Shown piece by piece: positions 1 to 10,440 of a stretch of 64,000 bases of DNA. The notes under the pieces are model-generated. The model was not told where the DNA came from and did not search any database. It was given only the letters and a program-made list of their open reading frames with translations. Location: assembly GCF_025370935.1 (NCBI RefSeq), contig NC_133501.1:1953075-2017074 (forward strand), in the 5' to 3' direction. The position numbers were made by a program, and so were the translations under genes. The first letter of the stretch is position 1; each line of letters opens with the position of its first letter. Source of the DNA: Choristoneura fumiferana (Eukaryota; Arthropoda; Insecta; Lepidoptera; Tortricidae).

Positions 1-187
1 CGCTTCTACGCCGTTAACAATAGAGTCGTGTTCAGATATTTTTGATCAAAATTTTGCTCACAAGTTTATGAACTCGACTGTACTATTACATTCCCGTGAG
101 GGAACTCCACTAAACTGTGTCCAGAGAATAGAGACGTGTTCTATAAATAAATAAGAAGAGAGGAAATGAGAGTTCGATACCTGAAAT
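1..187. repeat. Dispersed repeat, second copy at about 6656-6755
   Basis: The stretch with 'gagtcgtgttcagatattt' followed by 'ttgctcacaagtttatgaac' recurs at 6656-6755 with a few mismatches. No coding potential is visible. The rest of the stretch is AT-rich and unexplained. It ends at the 9-bp duplication that borders the next element. Confidence 0.6.
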
Positions 188-196
188 CTTTTTAGT

Positions 197-468
197 GATC
201 TAAAACAATTATTTTGCTCACCCACGACCTTATGATAGCTACGCTTATGCAAGTACAGTATTGCCCTGATGATGAGCTCTGGTTGAGTTCGAAACGCGTC
301 AGTGTAGTGTGGTGGTGGTGATAGATGGGTTTATGTGATTTATGTGTGCTCTTACAGTATCTTGCATAAGCTTAGCTATCGTAAGGTCCCGGGTGAGCAG
401 GGAAATTCTTTTAGTTCATTGATATGGACCTCCGCAAAGTAGCGCCTGATTCAATAAATTATTTAAAA
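197..468 (+). mobile_element. Penelope-like element terminal unit, non-coding
   Basis: This short insertion carries the same terminal sequence as the Penelope-like element at 17626-18586: 'gtgagcagggaaattctttt', 'tatggacctccgcaaagt' and an end in 'attcaataaatt'. A degraded inverted arm lies at 205-256 ('cacgaccttatgatagct'). The 9-bp string 'ctttttagt' is present on both sides (188-196 and 469-477) and is a likely target site duplication. A hammerhead-like core lies inside at 266-304. Confidence 0.7.
266..304 (+). ncRNA. Hammerhead-ribozyme-like core (degraded copy)
   Basis: Seen: box 1 CTGATGA (266-272), one T (273), stem II GAGCTC/GAGTTC (274-279 and 285-290) with a 5-nt loop, GAA (291-293), a 2-bp stem III AC/GT with loop GC, and C at 300 as the cleavage position. 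The 5' strand of stem I no longer pairs with AGTG (301-304), so self-cleavage is doubtful here. Hammerhead motifs with very short stem III are established for Penelope-like elements. Confidence 0.5.
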
Positions 469-818
469 CTTTTTAGTTTTTAAAATTCTTACAGACTCAT
501 TGGACGGGCCTTTGCATCCAGAGACGTGGTTTCAGTGCAAGGGAGAGTGTAATATTTGTCTGTAGTGTGGTGTATATATCTGAGGCTCCCCATGAGGCTG
601 ACATAGTCACATTTGGTGTGCTAAAGCCTCGTTAAAATATCAGAAGGAAAAAAAAACTTAGATTTTATTGAACAAACGTACTACTGATTAATAAAATAGG
701 CAATTCAAAAAGAAAACGCGTTTAACATGTTTATTAAACGCTTCAGTTAAATTAATCGTTATGTTTAGAAAACCTCGAAAACGGGTTAGTTACGTTTTTT
801 ATTTAAATTTTTAACATT

Positions 819-2457
819 ATGAGAGTGAGTGTAGCACTGTTAGTTTTATTTGGTAAGTGTTTTTTGCTAACAAAACTTTCGGCACGAATTATGACTTTCC
901 CGGACTGGGCCAAATTTATTTCCTAACTTATTATATTAGATCCTGGCGCTAAGTACCATAGACGAAATATAATAAGACCTACCATCTCCATACTAAAACA
1001 AGTTCACCGGAACAAAGCCAAAATCCAGGGTTATGACTAGATGGCGCTGAGATTTTTTGCTTTTTGCGACGGCCTTTGCTCGCTTGGCTTAGGAGTTGTA
1101 GCAGTAAATCTCCTCCACGCTTTACTCATCGTCGTACCTAATTTTCCAGAACCTAAAGTGGTAGTAAAAGTGGCCATTAGTTTCTTTGAAGTAGGAACTG
1201 CAGGATAGGACCTTGTGCAAGGTCCGCCCGATTGCTACCACCATCTTGCTCGCTAATCCTGCCGTGAAGCAGCAGTGCTTGCTTGAGAGTAAGACAGCCG
1301 GTGAAATTACTGACACTTGAGGCATCCCATCTTTGGCCTCTAGGGTGGCAACGCATCTGCCATCCCCCTGGTGTTGGAGGTGTCTATGGGCGGTGGTGAT
1401 CTCTTACCATCAGGAGACCCTTGCTCGTTTGCCATCCAGTAGAATAAAAAAATAAAAAAAAGAAATATTTGGGCCCATCCAGTCCTGGTTCTGTAAGATG
1501 GTTGAAGTCACTGGGTTACACAGACGTTCAGGGCGTTCTAAAACTCGGAATATGAATTGTAGAAATTATGATGGAAAACGTTAATGTATTTATAAAATCA
1601 GGTCTTGAATTTTATGAGCAACAATAGAGACCCTTTTCCGTTGTCTGTTTTTCTTTTTTTTTCATTAGAAAAAGGGTAAATGATCTTGACGAGTCTTTTT
1701 CATTGAAAAACGTCTTTAAGAAAACAGTAAATATTACTTATGATACCTAAATAATGTAAATGATCATAATGTCCTTGCAAATTGTTACTATTTGCTGTGA
1801 CTTATTTTTCAAAAGAGTTTTTCAATAAAAAGACACTTCAAGATCGCTTACCTTCCTTCTAATGCTGCGCATTCGCAAACTAGTTTGGATCTTTAAAACA
1901 CTCAGACATATAACAACCCCCTCCCTTTTAAATAGGATATACACTGCACTTGCACAATCCATCATGACTTATTGCATTCCGGTCTGGGGCGGAGCAACTA
2001 AAACTAAATTCTTGGAAGTGGAAAGGGCTCAAAGATGCCTACTGAAAGTAATGTATTTCAAACCTTATAGGTACCCCACTTCTGAACTTTATAACCAGTG
2101 TAATCTCTTAAGCTTGCGTAAACTTTACATAGTATCTGTTGTCCTAAGGCTCCATAAGAGTTTGGTTTTTAACCCGTCATATAATACTCATAGAAGAATA
2201 AAATCTGTAGCTCCTATGCCTCAATGTAAATCCACTTTTGCAAGAAGACAATTTGATGCACTTTCGGCACAGCTGTATAATAGGTTAAATAAAAGACTCA
2301 ATTTCTATCCATTAAAACTGTATGACTGTAGGGCAGTCCTGACTAACTGGCTTGCTCAACTCGACTACCTTAAAACTGAAAACCTCTTACTACCATCAGA
2401 TGCCTCGTAGTAGGTATATACCATACCCAACTATATTTCTGGCGCACTCATACACAC

Positions 2458-2517
<60 letters not shown>

Positions 2518-5500
2518 GCATATTGCATGCCCATAATCATGCAAATAGTGTTTTAGGTTAAGTAAGTTAAGTACAAATTGTAATTTTCCTGGCTTTTTAA
2601 AATTATCTAGTTTTAGAAGAGCGAGGCCTCCTGACACAAGTTCAAAACTTAATAGGGGTCTCAACCTTGTTATCTTGATAAGACTTTTGTAAAAGGAAAT
2701 AAACAATTATTATTTTATTATTATTATTATTAATGCTAAAAAAAACGAAGTATAGTACTTATAGTAGGCACAAGCTTTGCTACTATTACTACTATTACTT
2801 ACTACTATTTGTCTATTATTTTTATTTATCCAGCCGTTCACAATGCGTCAGAAGAGATCAAAACGACTCTACGAATCGACGAACGCGTACGCATCCTAAA
2901 GCAAAACTTGAAAAAAAAACTTCAAATGAAGCACTCCTTAAAAATTCAACCAATCGACGACCCCGTAGAATACGGAAGCTACGAACACGACGATTCGCCT
3001 GTCACACCTATACTCGAATCGGACGAGCGGAAAAGAGACGACAAATTCAAGTTAAGGAAGTTGAAAACCATACCGCTGCCGCCGAGTACTTCGCCGTGGC
3101 TGAAGACAGTCAAGAAGAGGGAGCCCAAACATAGTAAAAGAGTGAGAGAAAGAAATCGTAAGCCCAAAACTGCACTAACGCATCATACCATTGCACCAGT
3201 GTCGAAACCCTCGGATATTTTTTATAGAAAGTCTTATACGTCCAATATTGATATGAATGAACCGATCCCGTGGCTGCATTGTGCTCATATGGTGTCTCCT
3301 TATCTATCGAGAGCCAAGAAAGAATTGACCAAACCTATAGAGAAGACGAAGGACGACCACGTCGTTTTTAGGTGGGTATACGGTTTACTAATGTATCGGC
3401 GAAAATTATTTAGCAATTATTAACTCCCAAACTATTTATCCCATATTTTTATTTAGGCGAAATGTTATTTCCCAACTCAAAGTTTCGCACTAATATCATT
3501 TCCCAACTAATGATTCGATAAATTATTATTATGCAAATTATTACCTGGAATTTTTTTAAGATGTCATTTATGTTTTCGTCAAATGTATTGATTGGCATAC
3601 CTTAATTTAGCAACTTATTGAATGGCATCCAACCTACTTTTCTAGTGTCATTTATCCTGGCTGCTATAAAAAAAACCTAACATCGAAGGCTAAGGCGGGA
3701 GCTACGCTCCGCTTCGCTCCCGCCTTAGCCTTCTGAACCTAAACTATCCAAGTCGCTTCTGTTCCGAACCGTCTTGCTCGCTCGCTTCGCTCGCTCGCAC
3801 AAATCAAATTGAAGTATAACTTTGCAATGTAAAAAATTGCCCAAATGTTATTTGACAATTTGTTATTTGCCTAAGCCAATCATTTGCTACATAATTATTT
3901 GCCACATAAATGTGTGATGAAGTAAAATTTGCAATGTAAAAATGTGCGAAATAAAAAAAATGCGAAGTAAAGTTATGCCAAATATTAGTTTGCCAAATGA
4001 AACTTTGGCGAAAGGTTGGTTGCTAAGTGAAATTTGGCGAAACATATTTCGCCGAAAAGGCAGTACACCTGGGTATACTCAAATTTGGAATCGTGGTTTG
4101 TCTTCTTCTTCTCTTCTTCTTCAGCCCATAGCCACCCAATGCTGAGTGTAGGCATCCTGCATTGCTCGCCACTTATCTCGGTCCAGTGCTCTCCTCATCC
4201 AGCACCTTCCCGCCACTTTGACCAGGTCGTCGGTCCACCTCATCTCCTGTCTACCAACATTTCTCCGCACGGTTCTGCCACTCCATCACGGCCTTCCCCC
4301 ATCTTCCATCACTCCTGCGGCATGTGTCCAGCCCACTTCCACTTCCTTTGGGTGATTACCTTGGCTATATCGGTGAGCCTTGCCCGTCTCCGAATCTCCA
4401 TATTTCGGAATCTGTCTCGGAGAGATATGCCCAACATCGCCCACTCCATCGCCCTTTGCGTGACTTGCAGCTTGTGTGTGTACCTTCTGCGTGAGCGTCC
4501 AAGTTTCGGCTCCACGTACCAGCACCGGAAGACACACTGTTCGAAGCATCTGCGCTTGAAATGAAGAGGTATGTCCCCTCTGAGCACGTCGGACAATTTA
4601 CCGAATGCCGCCCAGTCTATGCGAATTAGACGCTGAATTTCCAGGTCCTGCCCGCTCTTTTCTAGGCACATGGTTTGACCGAGATAGACATACTTACTCC
4701 TCCACCCTCTCCACATGGTTTTTTAAGATGTTTAAAATATAATATCGTAGATGATATTGGATTGATTCGTCTGTTCTAGATTACTACAACTGTTAAGTAT
4801 GAACACAACGGATTTCACCAAAGAAGAGATATACTCAGTCCTGTACCAAATAAGCAAATTGAAAATTAGATTCTTCTCATGGAATGTCGAGGCCATGAAA
4901 ATGCTGTTTAACGTTTTGACTAAAGATGACCCTGGTAATCCTGGTATGCTTATTGTTTATTTATTAACTCGTCAGCCTATATAAGTCCCACTGCTGGGCA
5001 CGGCCTCCTCTCAGTACCAGAATGGGACCTTTTCTTAGACAATTTCACTATAATTTCTTTAGCAGATATATATAGGATGTCAACATGACATTAGTAGCGC
5101 AAAGGTTCCACCCTCGTACGCCATTTTACCTATGTTTTCTATGCTGCTTAGCTTCAGTCAAGGGCATAATAGTAGAGTGTTCAACGAGAGACTAAAGCAA
5201 GCCACAATGACAGAAGGTGTTTTGTTTACCTCGCTCCGCTCGGGTGGCTATAAGTAGTTCGAGTGTCATTATGGTTGTGCAGTCTCGCGTTAAATACTCT
5301 ACTTTTCACTTTGAATGCGAGAAAAAATGATGATGATTTATGGTGATGATGAGGATTGATGGCGATGATGAGGATTGATGATGATGATGATGGTGGTGTT
5401 GGTGATGATAATGATGATGGTGATGATGAGGATAATGCTGATAGACATGTGGCCAGGCACTAAGTACCTAAGTATAAGCAAAAAAATGTTTGGTTCTGGC

Positions 5501-8500
5501 ACTTCGCCGGCCGCTACCGCGACGCGCTCGCTTCGCTCCCTCGGCTCGCACGTCGTACCTAACCAGATGTGCCTTAGTAGAATTGATAGAAGCATTGAAT
5601 TAAGGAACTGATCTATTTATTAAGTGACAAATCTATTATTTTGATGATTCAATTTTGATCCCGTCATCCCGTGAAATCCATATCGAAAATAAAAACTGAG
5701 ACATGGATGTACAGAAAACCAGGAAAAGAGATCAGCGCTGGGAATCGAACCCAGGTCCTCAGCATTCCGTGCTGCGTACCTTAGCCCTACACCACAACTG
5801 GACAGGAGTCTAGACACAAATTTCTCCTATGCTCCACATATCTCAGCCTGCTTTCTAGGGTTCCGGAGCCAAAATGGCAAAAACGGAACCCTTATAGTTT
5901 CGCCATGTCTGTCTGTCTGTCCGTCCGCGGCTTTGCTCAGGGACTATCAATGCTAGAAAGCTGTAATTTCGCACGAATATATATGTAAACTATACCGACA
6001 AAATAGTACAACTAAAAATACAAAAAAAATGTTTTTGAGTACCTCCCATAGACGTAAAGTGGGGGTGATTTTTTTTTCTCATCCAACCCTATAGTGTGGG
6101 ATATCGTTGGATAGGTCTTTTAAAACCATTAGGGGGTTGCTAAAACGATTTTTCGATTCAGTGATTTGTTTGCGAAATATTCAAGTTTAAAGTGAAAATT
6201 TTCATTAAAATCGAGCGTCCCCCCCCCCCCTCTAAAATCTAAACCGGTGAGTGGAAAAAATTGAAAAATATCAGGATGGTAGTAAGTATATCAAACTTTC
6301 AAGGAAAACTATAACGGCTAAGTTTGCTTGAGAATTATCAGTAGTTTATGAGTAAATAGCAGCCTAAGGTATAAAATATACCTAAACTTGGAAGATTTCG
6401 TATAAAATACGAAATCCTTAGAAAAATATTACTTAATTTTTCCGTAATGGCTACGGAACCCTATTATGGGCGTGTCCGACACGCTCTTGGCCGGTTTTTC
6501 TTATTTAGCCACTAAAGCAGCGACACTATGTTTTAAGCTCTCATCGAGAGACATCAACATTCCTTCGGAACCCAGCGCTGGTCTCTTTTTCTGGTTTTTC
6601 AGTGCATCCTTGTTTCAGTTTGTATTTTTGATAGCAAAAATTTGATCAAAAATATCTGAACACGCTTCTACGCCGTTATATAACAACAGAGTCGTGTTCA
6701 AATATTTTTTGGATCAAATTTTTGCTCACAAGCTTATGAACTCAACTGTACCTAGAACGCGCGGGTTCTGACCGACCTGTCTTGAACCGTCCCCCATATC
6801 CATGAGTGCATAGAATCAAGACTACGTGCGCTAGTTTGGGACTAGGTTAATTGGTGTCAATTGTCCCAAGATTATTTATTTACTAGCTTTTGCCCGCGGC
6901 TCCGCCCGCGTTGTATTCGGTTATCGCGCGCTGTTCTCTCGGGACCTGTGCATTTTTCTGGTTTAAAAAGTAGCCTATGTCACTCTCAGGCCCATAAACT
7001 AATAATATTATAAACGCGAAAGTGTGTGTTTGTGTGTATGTTTGTCCGTCTTTCACGCCGTAACGGAGCGACGGATCGACGTGATTTTTGGCATATATTA
7101 TAGGGATTATGTAAACTTTTCAGATAGAGTCCATAACTTCAAATCCATTAAATCAGGCTTGAAAAGGCTTTTTGACTCTTGGCATTTGGACAGGAGCAAT
7201 ACCACGAGACTCCTGCTACAGGCCCGAGTCTTCCGGCCACCCTGCATATCAAAAGAACACACAGGTAAAGGCGAAAACTATTAAAACGCTACGCCACGCC
7301 ACCTCGGCCGACGCATGTTTCTATTGCACCTGACGATAATAAATATATGGAATGAACTAAAATAATTGCCTTGCTCACCCGCGACCTTACGATAGCTATG
7401 CTTATGCAAAATATGCGTGTTCATGCAGTTCCTCCACCTCCACACTGTAAGAACACACACAAATCACACAAACCCATTGTGTGTGTTCTTACAGTGTGGA
7501 GGTGGAGGAACTGCATGAACACGCATATTTTGCATAAGCATAGCTATCGTAAGGTCGCGGGTGAGCAAGGAAATTCTTTTAGTTCATTGATATGGACCTC
7601 CGCAAAGTAACGCCTGATTCAATAAATTAAATATATGGAACTCAGCGATGGAACTAATTAGTACTGACACGCGTTGGAGGGCGTGTGCAAGCGTGGCGTC
7701 GTGTTTTAAATATTATAGTATGTCGGAACCTTGACGTCCCCGTCACAGGGTTAGTTAATAGTAGAAATTAAACACTCGATCTTTTTAAGGTTTAGCTTAT
7801 TGCCTCCCCGGTTACCTGACAAACCACCTCTGTTCGAGAACTGTCATGGCACCCGCGCTACCCGCATATTTCTTATAATAATAATGTAACGTTACAGCAG
7901 GGCTACTACGAAACTCGAAACTCGAAGTTCGTATCGTACCGTCCCTCTTGCTCTCGTATTAAATAGTATAATTGTCAGAGGGACCGCACGACACGAACTT
8001 AGAGTTTCGAGTTTCGTAGTAGCCCTGCAGGACCTTAACTATATTGTGGTCTTGGTCGTGATTCAGTTGGTACACTTGGCGCGTATAGATATCCAAAGGA
8101 TACGGGTTCGAGTCCCGTCCTGCGCACCTAAAAAACTTCATCATCCCTAAACTGATATGTAAATTTAAAAATCCCAAAAGAAAATTGTACGTCTGTTTAG
8201 GATTCCGTAGTCAATTAGGAACTCTTATAGTTTTGCCATGTCTCCGCATGTGTCTTCGCGGTTAAGCTCAGAGACCATTAGTACTAGAAAGCTGTAATTT
8301 GGCATGAATATACAACATATCAGTCACGCCGACAGTGGAAATATAAAAAAAAAAAAAAAAAAAAAAAAAATTATGGTTCTTTGCCGACGTAAAGTGGGGT
8401 GGTTTTTTTTTGCGACTAACCCCATAGTGTGGGGTATCGTTGGATAGGTTTTTTAAAACCACTGCGGGGTTGCCATGACGATTTTTCGATCCAGTCCGAA

Positions 8501-9327
8501 GTGTCGTGTGTGATCTGTTTGCGAAATATTCAACTTTAAAGTGTAAATTTTCGTTAAAATCGAGCGTCCCCCCGCCCCCACGCTCTAAATTCTAAGCTGC
8601 TGGGTGGAAAAATCAGGATGGTAGTAAGTATATCAAATTTATAACGGCTAAGATTGCTTGAGAATTATTAGTAGTAGAGGAAATAGCAGCCTAAGGTATA
8701 AAATATACCTTAATCGTACACAATACGAAATCCTTAGAAAAATATTTCTTGATTTTTTCGTAATGGCTACGGAACCCTATCTTGGGCGTGTCCGACACGC
8801 TCTTGGCCGGTTTTTTATTTGTGTTTTTTGTGTTTAATTGAATTCGCCCAGCAGTGGGAGTGGCAGCTGTCATTTTTATTGATTAATCCCACTAATATAA
8901 TAAATGCGAAACTTTGTAATTCTGTTTGTTTGTTACCTCACGACGTCTAAACCGCTGAACCGATATAGATGAAATTCGGTATAAATATAGTTTGAGTCCT
9001 GGGAAAGAACATAGGATAGTTTTTATCCCGGAAAATTGTATAGTCCTCGCGGAATAGCGATAAACGACGGACGGAGTCGGAAAGATTTGTATTTTTGTAT
9101 ACGTTTCTGATTTTGTATTGTATGCTGTTTATTACGAAAAACCTCAAAATAGTATCTTATCTGTATTAGTGACAGTCTCCATTTTGATCGCAGGTTCGTC
9201 GAGATTCGTCCCCGGTAATACTCTGAACCCACCGCTTAGAACGACGGATAACTCCGACGATGAAGCGTCGGCAGACTGCCAGAACAGGGCTCATGACCAC
9301 GTCGAGAATAAACCATCTGGCAATTAA
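819..9327 (+). CDS. Gene A: secreted basic protein, about 286 aa, four exons
   Basis: Exons: 819-852, 2834-3371, 4780-4934 (or -4943), 9194-9327 (stop TAA). All junctions keep the frame (phases 1, 2, 1): GTAAGT at 853, a pyrimidine-rich acceptor ending tatccag at 2833, GTGGGT at 3372, ttctag at 4779, gatcgcag at 9193. Exon 1 plus the start of exon 2 encode a signal peptide (MRVSVALLVLFAVHNA, predicted cleavage before SEE), so the product should be secreted. The mature chain is rich in Lys/Arg, with KKRE and RERNRK stretches at about residues 110-130. Exon 3 is a helical segment (FTKEEIYSVLYQISKL), and the tail is hydrophilic (DNSDDEAS). AATAAA lies at 9307-9312, just before the stop. The family is not recognised. 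The introns are full of transposons. If the exon 2 donor is not used, reading stops at 3423. The model comes from splice logic alone. Confidence 0.68.
1085..1460 (+). mobile_element. 5'-truncated LINE 3' end with A-rich tail
   Basis: The end of this stretch, 'gtctatgggcggtggtgatc' then 'cttaccatcaggagaccctt' and 'gctcgtttgccatccag', followed by an A-rich tail to about 1460, is the 3' end of a very common lepidopteran LINE type. No reading frame survives. It sits in intron 1 of gene A. The preceding 900-1084 holds 'tagatggcgctgag' (about 1041) and nothing else I can name. Confidence 0.7.
1830..2733 (+). mobile_element. Non-LTR retrotransposon 3' fragment with (TTA)n tail
   Basis: An open frame at 1862-2410 encodes the C-terminal part of a LINE reverse-transcriptase protein, downstream of the catalytic core; the SIMTYCIPVWGGATKTKF and VERAQRCLLKVMY segments are typical. 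It is followed by a (CA)n run (2450-2514), about 190 bp of 3' UTR, 'aataaacaatta' and a (TTA)n tail ending near 2733. The 5' part, with polymerase and endonuclease, is absent. The C-terminal segment resembles CR1/L2/Jockey-group elements; the clade is not certain. It lies in intron 1 of gene A. Confidence 0.85.
2450..2514. repeat. (CA)n microsatellite
   Basis: About 30 CA dinucleotides lie between the LINE ORF and its 3' UTR. Open frames read through it (poly Thr-His or Val-Cys) are artefacts of the repeat. Confidence 0.97.
3434..4080. repeat. AT-rich degenerate repeat with a perfect hairpin
   Basis: Intron 2 of gene A. The sequence repeats variants of 'tgttatttgcc', 'tttggcgaaa' and 'gtaaagttatgcc', a low-order family also seen near 10930-11160 ('catttcgccgagttt'). 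An 18-bp perfect inverted repeat is at 3685-3702 and 3715-3732. GC-rich 'gctcgcttcgctcgctcgc' follows at about 3777. No coding sequence is seen. Confidence 0.55.
4090..4720 (-). pseudogene. RTE-clade LINE fragment, endonuclease-reverse transcriptase C-terminus
   Basis: The reverse strand encodes the post-polymerase region of an RTE-type element: YVYLGQTMCLEKSGQDLEIQ, then IDWAAFGKL, then GAETWTLTQKV, then HKLQVTQRAMEWAMLGISLR and KWKWAGHM. The middle piece is in a different frame from the two flanking pieces, so two compensating frameshifts bracket about 55 nt near 4500-4560. The 5' portion is missing. Known lepidopteran RTE proteins have this order of motifs. It is a dead fragment in intron 2 of gene A. 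Confidence 0.88.
4965..5040. repeat. SINE fragment ('tcccactgctgggca' type)
   Basis: 'cagcctatataagtcccact' and 'gctgggcacggcctcctctc' match the body of the full SINE copy at 14814-15105. Only the distal part is present. It lies just after exon 3 of gene A. The following 5040-5325 shows nothing recognisable. Confidence 0.7.
5325..5435. repeat. (GAT)n-rich microsatellite
   Basis: An imperfect run of GAT/GGT triplets (gatgatgatgatgatggtgg). The open frames in it (poly-Met or poly-Ile) are repeat artefacts. Confidence 0.9.
5490..5580. repeat. GC-rich dispersed repeat ('cttcgccggccgct')
   Basis: 'cacttcgccggccgctaccg' followed by 'cgctcgcttcgctccctcgg' recurs at 35140-35215 and 35625-35745, and inverted at about 11230-11280. 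It is a dispersed non-coding repeat. Confidence 0.75.
5655..5810 (-). repeat. tRNA-derived SINE, family S1
   Basis: On the reverse strand a tRNA-like head ends in the B-box-like 'ctgggttcgattcccagcgc'. It is followed by a tail with the complement of 'atgtctcagtttgtatttt'. Related copies are at 6573-6636, 16783-16860, 60857-60960, 61220-61370 and 61405-61490. The head is too degraded for a functional tRNA. Confidence 0.75.
5855..6505 (+). repeat. Dispersed repeat R (about 650 bp), copy 1
   Basis: It starts near 'agggttccggagccaaaatg' and 'tctgtctgtctgtccgtccg' and ends in 'gtgtccgacacgctcttggc' 'cggttttt'. Internal landmarks are 'gtgtgggatatcgttggata' and 'taatggctacggaaccctat'. Copies 2 and 3 lie at 8200-8815 and 12515-12800, and a piece of the same end at about 62849-62900. 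There is no ORF, so it is probably a non-autonomous transposon. Confidence 0.75.
6573..6760 (+). repeat. SINE S1 fragment and second copy of the window-start repeat
   Basis: 6573-6636 carries 'cccagcgctggtctcttttt' and 'cagtttgtatttttgatag' of SINE S1. 6656-6755 repeats the sequence at positions 1-100. 6829-6870 adds a fragment of SINE S3 ('gtttgggactaggttaattg'). Confidence 0.65.
6880..7110 (+). repeat. RTE-like 3'-end dispersed repeat
   Basis: 'actagcttttgcccgcggct' through 'tagcctatgtcactctc' and 'cacgccgtaacggagcgacg' is the ubiquitous lepidopteran repeat also present, in either orientation, at 14370-14595 and 29694-30020, with related sequence at 8885-9110, 16520-16780, 20228-20460, 43710-43890 and 62110-62380. 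The open frame at 7024-7284 is repeat sequence. 7110-7350 is otherwise unexplained. Confidence 0.75.
7353..7628. mobile_element. Palindromic Penelope-terminal insertion with 12-bp target duplication
   Basis: Two nearly perfect inverted arms meet around 7480. The left arm contains 'tgctcacccgcgaccttacg' and the right arm contains its complement, with the 'tggaggtggaggaactgcat' block in between. Only the right arm continues into 'atggacctccgcaaagtaac'. The 12-bp string 'aaatatatggaa' flanks it at 7341-7352 and 7629-7640. The terminal sequence is that of the element at 17626-18586, but all coding sequence is gone. Confidence 0.82.
7895..8030. repeat. Foldback element, 'gggctactacgaaa' family
   Basis: About 130 bp with inverted ends: 'gggctactacgaaactcgaa' at the left and its complement ending in 'cgtagtagccctgc' at the right. 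The centre contains 'accgtccctcttgctctcgt'. Related copies or halves are at 9335-9450, 10140-10245, 29822-29925, 31715-31830 and 52030-52165. It is a small non-autonomous foldback/MITE. Confidence 0.82.
8040..8135 (+). repeat. tRNA-like SINE head
   Basis: 'cgtgattcagttggtacact' and 'gatacgggttcgagtcccgt' resemble tRNA A and B boxes about 35 bp apart. A normal cloverleaf with acceptor stem and CCA position cannot be drawn, so I read it as a SINE head and not a tRNA gene. Confidence 0.5.
8200..8815 (+). repeat. Dispersed repeat R, copy 2
   Basis: Same order of landmarks as 5855-6505: 'ggattccgtagtcaattagg', 'gtggggtatcgttggatagg', 'taatggctacggaaccctat', 'gtgtccgacacgctcttggc'. It contains a 29-nt A run at about 8344-8371. 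Confidence 0.75.
8885..9110. repeat. RTE-like dispersed repeat ('ccactaatataataaatgcg')
   Basis: 'taataaatgcgaaactttgt', 'cgctgaaccgatatagatga' and 'tagtttttatcccggaaaat' recur at 20228-20460 and 62110-62380. It ends shortly before exon 4 of gene A. Confidence 0.7.
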
Positions 9328-9334
9328 ACTGTCG

Positions 9335-9890
9335 CTTTATTTTGAAGGGTCTACGAAATTCGAAGTTCGTATCGTACCATCCCTCTCACTCTCGTATGAA
9401 AAAATATTAGCATTAGCGGGACGGCAAGATACGAAGTACCTACGAATTTTTCATCTCTCCAGTTCGGAAAGCTTAATTTTCATGGGTAGATAGCCGGGTG
9501 GAAAATTGCGTTTTCATCTCTAGGGTGGAAAGTTTTTTTTTTAATTTTTCGATTAGCCTCGGACTCGAAGATAATTGAGTTACGTCAATTACACCTTTTT
9601 TTCACGTTTCGGCATGGCCATCTAGATGCACGTCGTGACCAAGGAGCTTATATACAACACTGGAGGTTGAACGCCGAACATCCGTTTGAAACAAGAAATT
9701 TGATCTTTATTACGTCGCGAACATATTCCATCTCTTTCTTTAGTTAGGTTAAGAAAGAGATGGAAGTCATTCGTGAAATGTAAAAGAAAGAGATGGAATA
9801 TATAAGTAATAAAGGTCAAACTTCTTCGTTCGGCGTTCAACCTCCACTTTTGTATATAAGCTCCTTGGTCGTGACCAACTCGATTTTTTT
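9335..9890. repeat. Foldback half plus a second, unrelated foldback element
   Basis: 9335-9450 is a decayed copy of the 'ctacgaaa...cgaagttcgtatcg' foldback. 9617-9885 is a different inverted repeat: 'gtcgtgaccaaggagcttat' with 'ggaggttgaacgccgaacat' on the left and the complements on the right, with a small central hairpin of 'aagaaagagatgga'. There is no coding capacity. Confidence 0.75.
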
Positions 9891-10139
9891 AATCCTCGGC
9901 TGTGGCAAGTGGCCAGTGGCCAGTTGGAGGTTGGATATAAGTAAGTAAATTCAATTTATTATTATTCTCATTTCTTTTGTATTATTTTACTTTCCTCACA
10001 GTCGAAATGAAAAGTAGAGTGACTAACTCGGGTGAAATTACCCATTTTCCCTCGAACTATTGGCGCTCTCACTTCGTTCGAGCGCCAGAAATATCTCGGA
10101 TGAAATGGTCACTTTCCACCCTTGGTTATCAATCTACTA

Positions 10140-10440
10140 TTGCACTTCGTGTCGTGCGATCCCTCTGACACTTACATTTACTATTTAATACGAGAGGGAC
10201 GGTGCGATACGAACTTCGAGCTTCGAGTTTCGTAGTAGCCCTGCTGTTTTTTTGGGCTTGAAACCGTGGTGGCCTAATGGCAACGTATGGCCTAAGCTCT
10301 CAAGCAGAGGACCGTGGGTTCAAACCCCGGCTCGCGCTTCTGAGTTTTTCGAAATTCATGAGCGTAATTACCTTTGAAATTTACCACGACCCAACTCCCT
10401 GGAGCTTATTAGGGGGGTAGAGGTTGGGGGGTTTCTAATC
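10140..10440 (+). repeat. Foldback half followed by tRNA-derived SINE S2
   Basis: 10140-10245 is a copy of the 'cgtagtagccctgct' foldback. From 10262 a SINE head reads 'accgtggtggcctaatggca' and 'cgtgggttcaaaccccggct', followed by the body 'gagtttttcgaaattcatga'. This is the same family as 14814-15105 (reverse strand) and 51585-51703. Confidence 0.75.

Noticed and set aside
2352..2706. Poly Thr-His and poly Val-Cys open frames
   Set aside because: They are translations of the (CA)n microsatellite.
8040..8135. tRNA genes at this and the other 'ggttcgatt' sites
   Set aside because: All B-box-like sites are joined to SINE bodies or lack a closing acceptor stem and proper anticodon arm. None is a convincing functional tRNA.
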